This document shows, piece by piece, positions 17,443-27,276 of a DNA stretch of 64,000 nt (the first letter of the stretch is position 1; each line of letters opens with the position of its first letter). Location: the NCBI RefSeq assembly GCF_029760855.1, contig NZ_SOSI01000009.1, positions 16,991 through 80,990 on the forward strand, given 5' to 3'. The notes below the pieces were generated by a model that made no database searches, was not told where the DNA came from, and was given only the letters and a program-made list of their open reading frames with translations. This stretch comes from Erythrobacter litoralis. GTDB taxonomy: Bacteria; Pseudomonadota; Alphaproteobacteria; Sphingomonadales; Sphingomonadaceae. The position numbers and the translations under genes were made by a program.

Positions 17443-18801
17443 TTATTCGCGGAACGCTGTCTCGCTCAGGCGGGTAATCGGGGTCAGGATATATTGAAGA
17501 ACCGTTCGCTTGTCGCCCAGTAGGCTGACATCCGCGACCATCCCGGTTCCGATCTCCAGTTCGCGTCCGCTCGGTCCGGTCAGCGCGCTGTCGTTGGTGG
17601 CTACGCGGACGAGGTAATAGATCTCGCCTGAGTTCGGATCGACGATCGAGTCGGGCGAGATCGTCTGCACCTCCCCTTCCAGCGTACCGTACACCGCCTG
17701 ATCATAGGCCGAGATGCCGACTTTGGCACGCTGGCCTAGCCGAACGGAGCCAATATCTTGCGGACTGATGCGGGCCTCAATCAGCAGGGTGTCGTCGTCG
17801 GAGACGAGTTCGACCACCGGCTCACCGGGGGAAACGGCGCTGCCTTTGGTCGTCACCAACACGCGGCTCACCTGCCCCGTCGTCGGCGCGCGCAGAGTCG
17901 TGCGTGCGACCCGCTCCTGCAGCGCCGGCAAGGTGCTCGCGCGTGCTTCGTAATCGGCCTGCGCAACGGCGAGTTCGCCGGCCGCCTGCTCGCGCCAATC
18001 CTGGCGGATGCGGGCAAGGTTGGCGCTGGCTTCGGCGACCTGCGAACTCGCTTGCGACAAGGTCGCACGCGCCGCCGCGAGATCGCTCTGGGCGGTCGCC
18101 TGCTGCGATTCCGCACGGGTCAGCGTCATGCGCGGTTCGATGCCGTTCTCAACCAGGGGGCGCACGGCATTCACCTCGTTCTGCGCCTGCGACAAAGCCG
18201 ATTGTCGAGCCTGCACGGAAGCACGGGCTTGCTCTACGCCCTGGCGCGCATTTTCGATCTGCGCCTGTCCTGCAGATAGAGCGCTGCGCAATGCTGCCTG
18301 CCGAGAGGAATAGAGCGACCTTTCGACCTGCAATTGCTGCGCGGCCTCCATGTTCGCCGGTTGCGGATAGGCAGGCGCACGACCCGCAATCTCGGCCCGC
18401 AACCGCGCGATCTTCATATCGAGGGCAGCGGCGGTGGCGGACGAACTGCCGAGTTCCGCGCCGCTTTGCGTCGGATCGAGCCGCACGAGAGCCTCGCCTT
18501 CCTGTACCCGTTTGCCGGGCTGGACCAGAATATCCTCCAGCACCCCGCCTTCGAGGCTGGTGACGACCTGTAATTGCGAGCTCGAGATCACCCGCCCCTG
18601 CCCGCGCACCGTCCGGTCGATTTCGGCGAAGGCGGCCCAAATGAAGATCACCACAAAGAAGATCGTGATGCCCCAGAAGAGAATGCGCGAAGCCTTGCCC
18701 GGATCGAGATCGGCGATCCGATCTTCGACATGGCGCGGTTCGTCGTTGTCTGGAACCTGCCGGACCTGGTTGTCGAGCGGGAATTCGTTGGGGGCGTTCA
18801 T
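17443..18801 (-). CDS. HlyD-family type I secretion adaptor
   Basis: A 452-residue membrane fusion protein linking the ABC exporter to TolC. One N-terminal membrane helix (about residues 38-60, FWGITIFFVVIFIWAAFAEI) is followed by a lipoyl half-motif (GRVISSSQLQVVTSLEGG), a long Ala/Gln-rich coiled coil (about 140-290), the second lipoyl half and a beta-barrel domain with SPDSIVDPNSGEIYYLV. Its ATG overlaps the ABC transporter stop (ATGA). It acts with the neighbouring ABC and TolC proteins, most likely for the RTX protease. Confidence 0.92.
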   Translation of the reverse strand: MNAPNEFPLDNQVRQVPDNDEPRHVEDRIADLDPGKASRILFWGITIFFVVIFIWAAFAEIDRTVRGQGRVISSSQLQVVTSLEGGVLEDILVQPGKRVQEGEALVRLDPTQSGAELGSSSATAAALDMKIARLRAEIAGRAPAYPQPANMEAAQQLQVERSLYSSRQAALRSALSAGQAQIENARQGVEQARASVQARQSALSQAQNEVNAVRPLVENGIEPRMTLTRAESQQATAQSDLAAARATLSQASSQVAEASANLARIRQDWREQAAGELAVAQADYEARASTLPALQERVARTTLRAPTTGQVSRVLVTTKGSAVSPGEPVVELVSDDDTLLIEARISPQDIGSVRLGQRAKVGISAYDQAVYGTLEGEVQTISPDSIVDPNSGEIYYLVRVATNDSALTGPSGRELEIGTGMVADVSLLGDKRTVLQYILTPITRLSETAFRE

Positions 18802-20540
18802 GCCTGGCGCCTTATCGGTTGGGTGCCTTGGTTGAGCTTTGCGAGCACTTCGTCGCGCGGACCGTCGGCGACGACCTTGCCGCGGTCCATGATTATGATC
18901 CGGTCGACCAGCCTGAGCAGGGGCTGCCGATGGGTAACGACGACCAGCGTGCGACCGGCGAGCTCGTCGTCGAGCCGCACGATCAGATCTCCCTCGGACT
19001 GCGCATCCATCGCGCTCGAAGGTTCGTCCATCACCATGATCGGCGGCTTACCGGCCAGTGCACGGGCAATCGCGACCGACTGCCGCTGTCCGCCAGATAG
19101 GCCTTCACCCCGATCGACCAGTTTGAGATCGTATCCGTTGGCAATGTTGGACACAAACAAATCCGTTCCCGAAACGCGCGCGGCGCGCAGCATCTCGTCG
19201 TCGTCGATATAGGGGCGCTCGAGCACAATGTTCTCGCGAATGGATCCGGAGAACAGCGCCGGCTCCTGCAAAACCGAACCGATGCGCGCGCGGACGGAAT
19301 AGGGATCGAACTGGGAAATATCGATGCCGTCGATCAGCACCATGCCTTCCTGCGGCGGATAAAGACCAAGGATCATGCGCGCGATGGTCGACTTGCCAGA
19401 CCCGACCCTGCCGAGCAGGGCAACATGTTGGCCGGGCTCGATCTTCAGGCTGACATTGTCGAGCGCCGGAGCGCTCGCGCCGGGATACGAGAAGGTAACG
19501 TTGCGCAGTTCAATCGCGCCTGCGGTATTGCCGAGCCGGATCGGCTCTTTCGCAGGACCTTCGACCGGCTGTTCCATCAGAGTGCGAACCTGGCGATAGG
19601 CGGTGCGCGTCGCGGTGATGCGCCCGACAAGCTGCGAAATCTGCGCCAGCGGGGCGATGGCGCGGCCCGCCAGGATCGAACATGCGATGAGACCGCCGAG
19701 CGTCAGGTTGTTGTTCGCCACGGCAAACACGCCGACGACAACCACGCCGGCATAACTCAGAATGCCCGCCGTCGTGGCGAAGGTCGTCCCGACGGACGAG
19801 ATCAGCCGCTGGCGCATATTGCTGCGCGCATGCTCGCGGACCGCTCCGGCCCAGCGCCGCTTGAGCATAGCATCCGCGCCGGACACCTTCACATGCTCGA
19901 TGCTGCCTACGGTTTCGATAAGGACGGACTGCTTCAAGAGCCCTTGCCCCAAAGTGGTCGCCGCGATGCGCTGCAGCGCCGGTTGCGCCGCCAGCCCCAC
20001 ACCGATCACCAGCGGCACCATCAGGGCCGGTACGAGAACGACCCAGCCACCGATGATCGCGACGACAATCAGCGTGATAACGATGAACGGCACATCGACA
20101 ACCGCGACCAGCGTAGCCGAGGCGAAGAAATCGCGGATCGTTTCCAGCTCGCGCATCATGCCGGTGAGGTGTCCGGTCGATCCCTTGCGCAGTTCCAGCC
20201 GCATGGCGAGCAGGCGGGAAAACACATCCTCCCCGACTTCCTCATCGATCTTGGCGCCGGCATGGTCGACGAAATAAGCGCGCAGCAGCTTGAGGATGAA
20301 ATCGAAGATGATGATGACACCGAGGCCGATGGAGAGCGCCAGCAGCGATTCGTACGCCGCATTGGGCACGACCCGGTCGTATACCGTCATGGTGAAGAGC
20401 GCGCTGGCGAGTCCGAACAGGTTGATCAGCACGGCGGCGATGGCAACCTTGCTGTAAGTCCGCCAGTTGCGCCGAATGGGCACCATGAGCCACTCGGCAA
20501 GGCGCTTGTTCGGGACGGCAACGAGGTCTTGGTCGCTCAC
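18798..20540 (-). CDS. Type I secretion ABC transporter/permease (PrtD/LapB type)
   Basis: A 580-residue exporter with an N-terminal transmembrane domain (five to six helices, about 25-300) and a C-terminal ATPase. Walker A is LLGRVGSGKST, the signature LSGGQRQSVAIARAL, Walker B IMVMDEPSSAMD and the H-loop LVVVTHR. It lacks an N-terminal C39 peptidase domain, as fits transport of uncleaved RTX substrates. GTG at 20540 overlaps the TolC stop (GTGA); the longer upstream open frame is TolC sequence in another register. It powers secretion of the RTX protease. Confidence 0.92.
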   Translation of the reverse strand: MSDQDLVAVPNKRLAEWLMVPIRRNWRTYSKVAIAAVLINLFGLASALFTMTVYDRVVPNAAYESLLALSIGLGVIIIFDFILKLLRAYFVDHAGAKIDEEVGEDVFSRLLAMRLELRKGSTGHLTGMMRELETIRDFFASATLVAVVDVPFIVITLIVVAIIGGWVVLVPALMVPLVIGVGLAAQPALQRIAATTLGQGLLKQSVLIETVGSIEHVKVSGADAMLKRRWAGAVREHARSNMRQRLISSVGTTFATTAGILSYAGVVVVGVFAVANNNLTLGGLIACSILAGRAIAPLAQISQLVGRITATRTAYRQVRTLMEQPVEGPAKEPIRLGNTAGAIELRNVTFSYPGASAPALDNVSLKIEPGQHVALLGRVGSGKSTIARMILGLYPPQEGMVLIDGIDISQFDPYSVRARIGSVLQEPALFSGSIRENIVLERPYIDDDEMLRAARVSGTDLFVSNIANGYDLKLVDRGEGLSGGQRQSVAIARALAGKPPIMVMDEPSSAMDAQSEGDLIVRLDDELAGRTLVVVTHRQPLLRLVDRIIIMDRGKVVADGPRDEVLAKLNQGTQPIRRQA

Positions 20541-22213
20541 AGCGGGATCTCCGTTTCCTCGATTTCGAGCAGTTCGCTCATCCGACCGGTGCGCAGGATG
20601 AGGATGTAGCGCGCCGCATCGAGCTCGGCGAGCGCACGAATGTATGATCCGGCGGCATTGAGGTAGATGCTTTGGGAGTCTGCGACGTCGAACAAGGTGC
20701 CGCGAAGTGCGCCGAAGCGCGCGACCACGATATCGCGGGATTGCCGGGCGGCGCGATAGGCTTCCTCCAGCGCCGCGACCTGCGCTTCCAGCGCCTGCAC
20801 ATCGGACCAAGCGATTGCCGCGTCGCGCGCTGCTTCCTCACGAACGCGGTCCGCTACGGCAATGGCGGCGTCGGCATCGGCATCGGCCGCACGGGCTCGC
20901 GCCCAGACGCCGCCGCCGAAGAAGCGCCAGCCGAGATTGATGGTGCCGCGAAGGTCGTAATCGATCCGGTCTTCGAGAAATCCGTAGCGCCCGTAATCCA
21001 CCCGCCCGGTGACATTGGGCAATCTGCGTGCCTTCGCCGCGCGCGCGTCCTGTTCGCGCGCCTTGGCAAGTTCCTCGTAAGTTCTGACTTCGGGGATGTC
21101 CTGCGAAGCGGCTTGTGCCCAATCGAGCGAAATGTCCCCCTCGCCTAGCATTGGAGGTCGCATCAGACGGGCGGGTGGCTCGAACCCGCTGAGCAGCCGG
21201 AAGCGTGCCTCCGCGCCTGAAAGCTGGCGCCGTGCCTGCGCCAACTGCACGGCGCCCTGCGCACGAAGCGACGCGACCCGCGAGCGATCTCCTTCCGCTG
21301 AGACGCCGAGTGCAATTCGCCGGTCGATGGCATCGTCCAGCCCGTCCTGCGCCGAAAGGAAACCTTCGTACAATCGTTCCAGCGCCTGGTAACCGAACAC
21401 CTGCGTCCACGCGATGACCATCTCGCCCGCGACTTCACCGACCCGCGCCTCGCGCTGAAAGCCGGCTGCCCGCAAACGCGCCGACGCCGCTCTCGTACTG
21501 GCCAGCGCGCCGCCGAAGTCCCAGACTGGCTGGACCAACTGCAGCGTGAAGTCGGTCCGCCTGCGCGGGCGCGACCTTTCGATGAGGTTTTGCGGATCGT
21601 CGGTGAACTGGCGATCGAATGTGCGGAAGCTCGCCACATTCATATCGATGACCGGCAACAGCCCGCTCCGCGCTTCGGTCACGCGCGCTTCGGCGGCATC
21701 CTCGAGCGCCAAGGCCTCGCGCGTCGTCGGGCTGTCTTCAAGGGCCGCTACCACGATCGCGCGGAACGTATCCGCGTCGGCCGACGAATCAGCGAGAGCG
21801 AGAACCGGATCGCCGGCAAAGTCGATATCGAGCGGCGCGGCGACCGGCTCGGGAAGATCGGTGACCCCCTGTGCCTGCAAATCGGGGTCGAGATCGGGCC
21901 CCTGCATCGGAGCGGGACTTTCGACAGGACCGGTCGCCGACATGGGATCGGCCGGAACGGGATCCAACACCGGCTCTGGATCGCTAACCGATGCGGACGG
22001 CGTCGAGGGCGCGGCGGTGACCGGCTCGGGCGCCGTATTCGGCCGGTCCAGCGGTGATTGGGGAGGCGGTGCGGTGTCGACAGGGTCGGCGGGCGGTGCG
22101 TCCTGCGTAAGGATCGACGCATCGGGCGCGATGGTTTGCGCCGCCACCGGACATGCGAAGGCCGACGCAGCCGCGCCCGACAATATTGCTGCAAAGCGCC
22201 ATGTGCGCGTCAT
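20537..22213 (-). CDS. TolC-family outer-membrane efflux protein with proline-rich extension
   Basis: A 558-residue outer-membrane channel subunit. The signal peptide ends at CPVAAQ (about 24). Residues about 30-125 are unusually rich in Pro, Ala, Asp and Glu and are absent from standard TolC. The body then shows the duplicated coiled-coil pattern with SGLLPVIDMN and LVQPVWDFGGALA. ATG at 22213 was chosen because it begins the signal peptide and follows GGGGAC; a GTG at 22240 is possible. It heads the TolC-ABC-HlyD-protease operon. The acidic, proline-rich arm may extend into the periplasm. Confidence 0.88.
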   Translation of the reverse strand: MTRTWRFAAILSGAAASAFACPVAAQTIAPDASILTQDAPPADPVDTAPPPQSPLDRPNTAPEPVTAAPSTPSASVSDPEPVLDPVPADPMSATGPVESPAPMQGPDLDPDLQAQGVTDLPEPVAAPLDIDFAGDPVLALADSSADADTFRAIVVAALEDSPTTREALALEDAAEARVTEARSGLLPVIDMNVASFRTFDRQFTDDPQNLIERSRPRRRTDFTLQLVQPVWDFGGALASTRAASARLRAAGFQREARVGEVAGEMVIAWTQVFGYQALERLYEGFLSAQDGLDDAIDRRIALGVSAEGDRSRVASLRAQGAVQLAQARRQLSGAEARFRLLSGFEPPARLMRPPMLGEGDISLDWAQAASQDIPEVRTYEELAKAREQDARAAKARRLPNVTGRVDYGRYGFLEDRIDYDLRGTINLGWRFFGGGVWARARAADADADAAIAVADRVREEAARDAAIAWSDVQALEAQVAALEEAYRAARQSRDIVVARFGALRGTLFDVADSQSIYLNAAGSYIRALAELDAARYILILRTGRMSELLEIEETEIPL

Positions 22214-22295
22214 GCGTCCCCAATCGTCCCGTAACGGCACAAGCCGATAGCAGGCGATAATGGCGCAGTAACCTTAAATTCCGCTTAAAAATGGG

Positions 22296-24605
22296 TCAGG
22301 CGGGTTGTGTCACCAGTCTCACGGGAATGCCCTTGCTGGCCGGGGTCTGCGACAGCTTATCGTGATACCAGAGCGGCACCAGCGGATTGAGCTCCGGGAA
22401 GTAACCCGCCAACGTCCCGGACGGCAAATCGTATGGCTTGACCTTCAGGCCAGACACGGCGCGGCGCCGGTCGTCCTTGCCGTCAGGGGCATCGGCAAGA
22501 TCGGTGACGAGGGCTACTTCATCATCCTCACGCAATCCCTGTGCCTGCATGTCCTCCGGCCGCATCATGACGATTTTGCGGCTTCCCGAAAGGCCGCGCA
22601 GGCGATCGTTGTGGCCGTAGATCGTCGTGTTGAACTGATCGTTCGACCGCAGGGTCACGAGATGGAACCGCCCCTCCGCATCGCCGATTCCGCAAGCGTT
22701 GAGGACGCTCGGATCGGTAAATTCCGCTTTTCCGCTATCCGTCTTCCAGATGCGTTCGCGTGCCGGATTGCCGCGGAAAAAGCCGCCGGGCTCGTTCATG
22801 CGCTCGTTCATGCCGTGAAAGTCGTCGGGATAGGTCGCGGCAATGCAGTCGCGAATCTTGGAATAGTCCTGCGTCCATTCATCCCACGCGAGCTTGGGGT
22901 GGCTGCCCTGAAGGGTTGCTTCCGCCATCCCCGCGACGATTGCCGTTTCACTTTTCAGGTGCGGGCTGGCGGGCGTGCGATTGCCCCTGCTGCCGTAAAT
23001 ATGGCTGAAGCTGTCCTCAATGCTCACGAACTGATTGCGATCGCCTTGGAAATCCTCTTCCGAGCGGACGAGGCATGGCAATATCCAGCTTGCCTTGCCG
23101 GGCCGGCAATGTGTGGAATTAAGCTTTGTGGCGATATGGACGGTCAGGTCCATTTTCGGCCACGCCTCATGCACGCGCTCGTGATCGGGCACAGCATTGG
23201 AGAGATTGCCGCCGAGGCCGATATAGCCCTTGTTCGATCCGTCGATCACCGCTTCGAGGAACGGCACCGTAGCATGCCCATCCCGTTCAGGCGTTTCGAG
23301 ATCGAACAGTTCGCGATACTTGTCGACCGGCGCGAGGGCCGTCTTCTCGGTAATGCCGACCGTGCGTTGGCCCTGTACGTTCGAGTGCCCGCGGATCGGC
23401 GAGCATCCGGCGCCCTGTCGACCGATATTACCCTTCAACAATAGCAGGTTGACCAGCAATCCGATGCCTTGCGAACCGTGCACGTGCTGGGTGATGCCCA
23501 TGCCGTAAATGCCCATGACATTGTCGGCTTCGGCATAGTAATCGCCGGCCACTTCCATTTCCGCACGCGACAGCCCGCTTTCGCGTTCGAGGTCTTTCCA
23601 GTCCGTCGCTTCGATCTTGGTGACGAAATCTTCAAAGCCCGTTGTATGCTGAGCGATGAACTCCGTATCCAGCACACGCGCACGCCCTGCCGCCTGCGCT
23701 TCCTTGTCGGCATCGAGCACGCGCTTGCACACGCCCATGAGGGCGGCGATGTCCCCGCCCGGACGGACCTGGCAATACATATGATCGAGCTTGGTCGATT
23801 TGCCGACCGTCATCTGGATCGGACTCTGCGGATCGACGAATTCGCGCAGGCCTTTTTCCTTGAGCGGATTGAAAACGATGATCTTGCAGCCGCGCTGTAC
23901 CGCCTTCTGCAAGGTGCGAAGGATGCGGGGGCTGTTCGTGCCGGGATTCTGACCGAGATAGAAGATCACGTCGACGTGATCGAAATCGTCCATCTGGCAG
24001 GTGCCGACCGGCGAGCCGATCACCTTCTTCATGCCGACCGAGGTCGTCTCATGGCACATGTTTGAACTGTCGGGCAGGTTGTTGTGGCCATAGGCGCGAG
24101 CGAACAGCGCGTAGAGATAGGACGGCTCAAGCGCGGCCTTTCCGCTGGCATAGAACGTAACCGCCTTGGGGTCGAGCTTGCGCAATTCCGCGCCGATCTC
24201 TTCGAAAGCCGTCTGCCAATCTGTTCGCTCGTACTTGTCCGTTTGGGGATTGTATTTGAGCGGTTCGGTTAGGCGGCCTTCCTTCTCGAGCTTGTAATCG
24301 CCCCATGTCAGCAATTCCGAAACGGTATGCTGGGCGAAAAATTCCGGCTCGCACCGCTGCATCGTCAAATCCCAAAAGGTCGCCTTCGCGCCGTTCTCGC
24401 AGAATTCGAGCGCATGCGGATCTTCCGGTTTCGTCCACGCGCACGAAGTGCACATCATTCCGCCGGGCTTGTTCAAGTCCTTCAGCGTCAGCAACGCGCC
24501 GGGCGAAGCCCGCGACGACAATTCCGACTTGGTGACCCCTTCCAGTGACCCCCAGCCCCCGGCGGCCTGTTTGTATTCCTTGGGCTTTGGTAGGTCGTTT
24601 GCCAT
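22296..24605 (-). CDS. FdhF/YdeP-type molybdopterin oxidoreductase
   Basis: A 769-residue bis-molybdopterin guanine dinucleotide enzyme of the FdhF/YdeP branch of the DMSO reductase superfamily. An N-terminal GMMCTSCAWTKPEDPHA segment carries cysteines; a full four-cysteine iron-sulfur site is not evident. Central motifs are YLGQNPGTNSPRILRTL, GMGITQHVHGSQ and IRGHSNVQGQRTVG, and the C-terminal domain has TLRSNDQFNTTIYG. YdeP relatives are linked to acid resistance, and the substrate of this subfamily is not established. The gene is followed on the same strand by mobA and fdhD, the cofactor maturation factors it would require. Confidence 0.88.
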   Translation of the reverse strand: MANDLPKPKEYKQAAGGWGSLEGVTKSELSSRASPGALLTLKDLNKPGGMMCTSCAWTKPEDPHALEFCENGAKATFWDLTMQRCEPEFFAQHTVSELLTWGDYKLEKEGRLTEPLKYNPQTDKYERTDWQTAFEEIGAELRKLDPKAVTFYASGKAALEPSYLYALFARAYGHNNLPDSSNMCHETTSVGMKKVIGSPVGTCQMDDFDHVDVIFYLGQNPGTNSPRILRTLQKAVQRGCKIIVFNPLKEKGLREFVDPQSPIQMTVGKSTKLDHMYCQVRPGGDIAALMGVCKRVLDADKEAQAAGRARVLDTEFIAQHTTGFEDFVTKIEATDWKDLERESGLSRAEMEVAGDYYAEADNVMGIYGMGITQHVHGSQGIGLLVNLLLLKGNIGRQGAGCSPIRGHSNVQGQRTVGITEKTALAPVDKYRELFDLETPERDGHATVPFLEAVIDGSNKGYIGLGGNLSNAVPDHERVHEAWPKMDLTVHIATKLNSTHCRPGKASWILPCLVRSEEDFQGDRNQFVSIEDSFSHIYGSRGNRTPASPHLKSETAIVAGMAEATLQGSHPKLAWDEWTQDYSKIRDCIAATYPDDFHGMNERMNEPGGFFRGNPARERIWKTDSGKAEFTDPSVLNACGIGDAEGRFHLVTLRSNDQFNTTIYGHNDRLRGLSGSRKIVMMRPEDMQAQGLREDDEVALVTDLADAPDGKDDRRRAVSGLKVKPYDLPSGTLAGYFPELNPLVPLWYHDKLSQTPASKGIPVRLVTQPA

Positions 24606-24639
24606 GATCGGTCCTTACGTAGTTCGCCGGAAAAAGCGG

Positions 24640-25197
24640 CTATTTAGCAAAAGGTTTTGCGCTAGCGCCGTTCCCTTCGCCCTCGTAGCTTTCGAGATCT
24701 TCGCGGGTGTTGATATTTCCGAGTTTGCGCGAAAGTTCGACCCGCCGCGCCCCGCAGGCATTGGCGAACGCGATCAGCGAATGCTGCTGTTCGCTCGCCA
24801 GAAGCGCATCGAGCACTGCGATATCCGCCACTCGCCACAGCCCGACTACGGGCTGCGCAGCGACGCAAGCTGGCGCCGGTGTCAATTGGCGAACCAGATC
24901 GACTGGGAGCTTGGGGATATCGACAGCACAGGTAAGAACATAGGGCAAGCCGAGATCGCGGGCATGGCGAAGTGCGCCCGAAATACCGCCCAGCGGCCCC
25001 AAACCGGGGCGCGGCCAATCGGCCACGGTCTGGACCGGCGCGCTTCGCCGGCCGACGACGCACACGGCGTTACACTGGTCTTTCAGCACCGCCACAGCGC
25101 GGTCGAGAAGTGTTTCGCCGCCGATCTTCGCAAGCGCCTTGTCGCTGCCGAAGCGCGAAGCTTCCCCGCCGGCCAACACTGCGCCGAGCACTCGCAT
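24640..25197 (-). CDS. mobA: Molybdenum cofactor guanylyltransferase
   Basis: A 185-residue nucleotidyltransferase that attaches GMP from GTP to molybdopterin, forming MGD. LGAVLAGGEASRFGSDKAL is the GTP-binding N-terminal signature, GLGPLGGISGALRHA and LTCAVDIPKLP are further family motifs. ATG at 25197 shares its A with the fdhD stop, indicating translational coupling; four upstream residues in frame are probably not translated. It lies between fdhD and the FdhF/YdeP enzyme in one minus-strand operon and supplies the bis-MGD form that enzyme binds. Confidence 0.88.
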   Translation of the reverse strand: MRVLGAVLAGGEASRFGSDKALAKIGGETLLDRAVAVLKDQCNAVCVVGRRSAPVQTVADWPRPGLGPLGGISGALRHARDLGLPYVLTCAVDIPKLPVDLVRQLTPAPACVAAQPVVGLWRVADIAVLDALLASEQQHSLIAFANACGARRVELSRKLGNINTREDLESYEGEGNGASAKPFAK

Positions 25198-25997
25198 CAA
25201 GCGAAGCACCCGTACGGATCGTTCATGACCAGCGCCGCATCGCTACGCGCGAGCGAGACCAGCGTCAGGCGCGCAGCCGCAGCCCGTTCGACGGCGAGAT
25301 CGCTGGCGGCGGAAATCGTCACCAGCGCCGGGCACCGCGCCCTTACCGTCTTCTCAACCAGCTCGTACGAACATCGTGCAGACAGCAGAATGAAACCGGT
25401 CGCCGGATCGCCGGCTTCACGCGCAAGATGGCCGACCAGTTTGTCGAGCGCATTGTGGCGCCCGATATCCTCGCGGGCGGCCACGATACGCCCTGTCCCA
25501 TCGCAGAATGCGGCGGCGTGCATCGCGCCGGTTTCGCGGCCCGCAGGCTGATGGTCGCGCAGGTTGGCAAGCGCGATGGCAATCGCCTCGCGCGAGATGG
25601 CCGGAGTATGGGCAAGCGGCTGGAGCGGCCGAAGCACTTCCTCGATACTTTCCAGGCCGCACAGACCGCAACTTCCCTCGACCAGTCGAAGCCGCAGCCG
25701 CTCCTGCAACATATTGCCACGTTCCGCAGGCAAGGCGATCCGCACGATGGTCCCGCGCGCGACCTCTGCCACCTCGATGGTTTCAATCTCGCCCGCATTC
25801 GTGGCCAACCCTTCGGCCAGGGTGAAGCCGACTGCATAATCGATCAGGTCCTGCGGCGATGCCATCATCACCGCGTAACCCAACCCGTTATACTCGAACG
25901 CGACCGGAGCTTCCTGCGCGAGCGACCGCGCGCACGGTGCGCTCGTCCGCTTTTGGAAATCGATACGCAAAATCGGGTTGGCGGCGGGCCGGTTCAT
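25197..25997 (-). CDS. fdhD: Formate dehydrogenase accessory sulfurtransferase FdhD
   Basis: A 266-residue protein that passes sulfur from IscS to the molybdenum cofactor of FdhF-type enzymes. The cysteine motif CGLCG (in GSCGLCGLESIEEV) near residue 125 and RHNALDKLVG with LSARCSYELV are diagnostic. ATG at 25997 (MNRPAANPILRIDF) was chosen; the upstream open stretch is moeA sequence on the other strand. It is divergent from moeA, with about 50 bp between the starts, so the two transcription units probably share a regulatory region. Confidence 0.9.
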   Translation of the reverse strand: MNRPAANPILRIDFQKRTSAPCARSLAQEAPVAFEYNGLGYAVMMASPQDLIDYAVGFTLAEGLATNAGEIETIEVAEVARGTIVRIALPAERGNMLQERLRLRLVEGSCGLCGLESIEEVLRPLQPLAHTPAISREAIAIALANLRDHQPAGRETGAMHAAAFCDGTGRIVAAREDIGRHNALDKLVGHLAREAGDPATGFILLSARCSYELVEKTVRARCPALVTISAASDLAVERAAAARLTLVSLARSDAALVMNDPYGCFA

Positions 25998-26047
25998 CGC
26001 AGGCCATAGTAGAGGGAGCGTTTTGCAAGCCAAGTCATTTCGCAACC

Positions 26048-27229
26048 ATGCTATCCTTCGATGAAGTGACCGCCCTGTTGCGCAATGCCGCACAGCCTTT
26101 GGAAAAAACCGGTATCGATCTGGCCGACGCGGACGGGCTCGTGCTGGGCGAAGATGTAACCGCCCGCCTCGATTCCCCGCGAGCAGACGTTTCCGCGATG
26201 GATGGATATGCCGTTCGGGAGGCAGATCTGCCCGGTCCGTTCCGAATTGTTGGAACATCGAGTGCCGGAAGCCCGAGCACGACCTCGCTCGCTTCAGGCG
26301 AGGCCATGCGCATCTTCACCGGCGCGCATCTGCCAAAGGGTGCGGACCGCGTGCTGGTGCAGGAAATCGTCGAGAGCGAAGGACCGGACGCGAGGATCGT
26401 CGGAGAATATGGCGACAATCTGCACGTCCGCCGACGCGGATCGGACTATCGCGAGGGCCAGATACTACTGCGCGAAGGCACATGCGTTGATTATCGCAAC
26501 GTCGTCCTCTTGGCGGGAGCCGATCGGGCAAAAGTGACGGCATGGCGTCGCCCCCGCATCGCCATCCTTTCCACCGGCGACGAATTAGCACGGCTGGGTA
26601 CGGCGCACCAGACGCCTGGAACCCTGCCGGAAAGCGTTAGCTTCGGGATTGCGGCCCTTGCTCGGCAATGGGGAGCTGAACTTTCCGACCGCCGAAGCAT
26701 AAGAGACGACCCTTCGGCGATTGCCTGCGCTGCAGAGAACTGTTTTGAAAGGAGCGATGTCCTCGTGACCATCGGCGGAGCGTCGGTCGGCGAGCGGGAC
26801 TTCGCGCAATCCAGCATCGCAGGCGGTGGCTTCGAGCTTCTCTTCGCCAAAGCCGCTATTCGGCCCGGCAAGCCGATTTGGGCAGCGAAAAACGCGGGCT
26901 CGAAATACGTCATTGGCTTGCCGGGCAATCCGACGTCGGCAATGGTCACCGCGCGCCTCTTTCTCGCCCCCCTCCTTACGGCTCTCGGCGGCGGAAGATA
27001 CGACGATGCCCTGCACTGGTTCGACCTGCCGCTCGGCGCCGCGCTTCCCGCACCCGGAGAGCGCGAACACTTCGCGCGTGGCTACCGCCACGACAACGAG
27101 GCGATACCACTGACGAACCAGCAATCGAGTTCGCAAGCGACCCTCGCGAAATCCGATTTACTCATCCGGCAAACCGCACGATCCGAAGCCATACCCCAAG
27201 GCGGATCGGCCCGTTGTCTGAGCTTTTGA
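26048..27229 (+). CDS. moeA: Molybdopterin molybdenumtransferase
   Basis: A 393-residue MoeA that inserts molybdate into adenylated molybdopterin. Family motifs are RADVSAMDGYAVRE (about residues 46-60), IFTGAHLPKGADRVLVQE, the mid-protein ILSTGDEL (PTGDEL-type) and GLPGNPTSAMV near 300. The ATG at 26048 gives the usual length; upstream in-frame codons overlap fdhD antisense sequence. It is followed by moaA on the same strand, 47 bp away, forming a molybdenum cofactor unit. Confidence 0.92.
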   Translation: MLSFDEVTALLRNAAQPLEKTGIDLADADGLVLGEDVTARLDSPRADVSAMDGYAVREADLPGPFRIVGTSSAGSPSTTSLASGEAMRIFTGAHLPKGADRVLVQEIVESEGPDARIVGEYGDNLHVRRRGSDYREGQILLREGTCVDYRNVVLLAGADRAKVTAWRRPRIAILSTGDELARLGTAHQTPGTLPESVSFGIAALARQWGAELSDRRSIRDDPSAIACAAENCFERSDVLVTIGGASVGERDFAQSSIAGGGFELLFAKAAIRPGKPIWAAKNAGSKYVIGLPGNPTSAMVTARLFLAPLLTALGGGRYDDALHWFDLPLGAALPAPGEREHFARGYRHDNEAIPLTNQQSSSQATLAKSDLLIRQTARSEAIPQGGSARCLSF

Positions 27230-27276
27230 GGATCACGCCATTGTGCCTCCGGCTCGCAAGGCCTAGCTGACAGACA

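Noticed and set aside
19425..20609. A 394-codon plus-strand open frame
   Set aside because: Antisense to the type I secretion ABC transporter and TolC; no protein-like motif.
22305..23444. A 379-codon plus-strand open frame
   Set aside because: Antisense to the FdhF/YdeP gene; shadow frame.
24606..26047. Molybdenum cofactor riboswitch near the molybdenum genes
   Set aside because: The gaps in this block are at most about 50 bp and leave no room for such an RNA.
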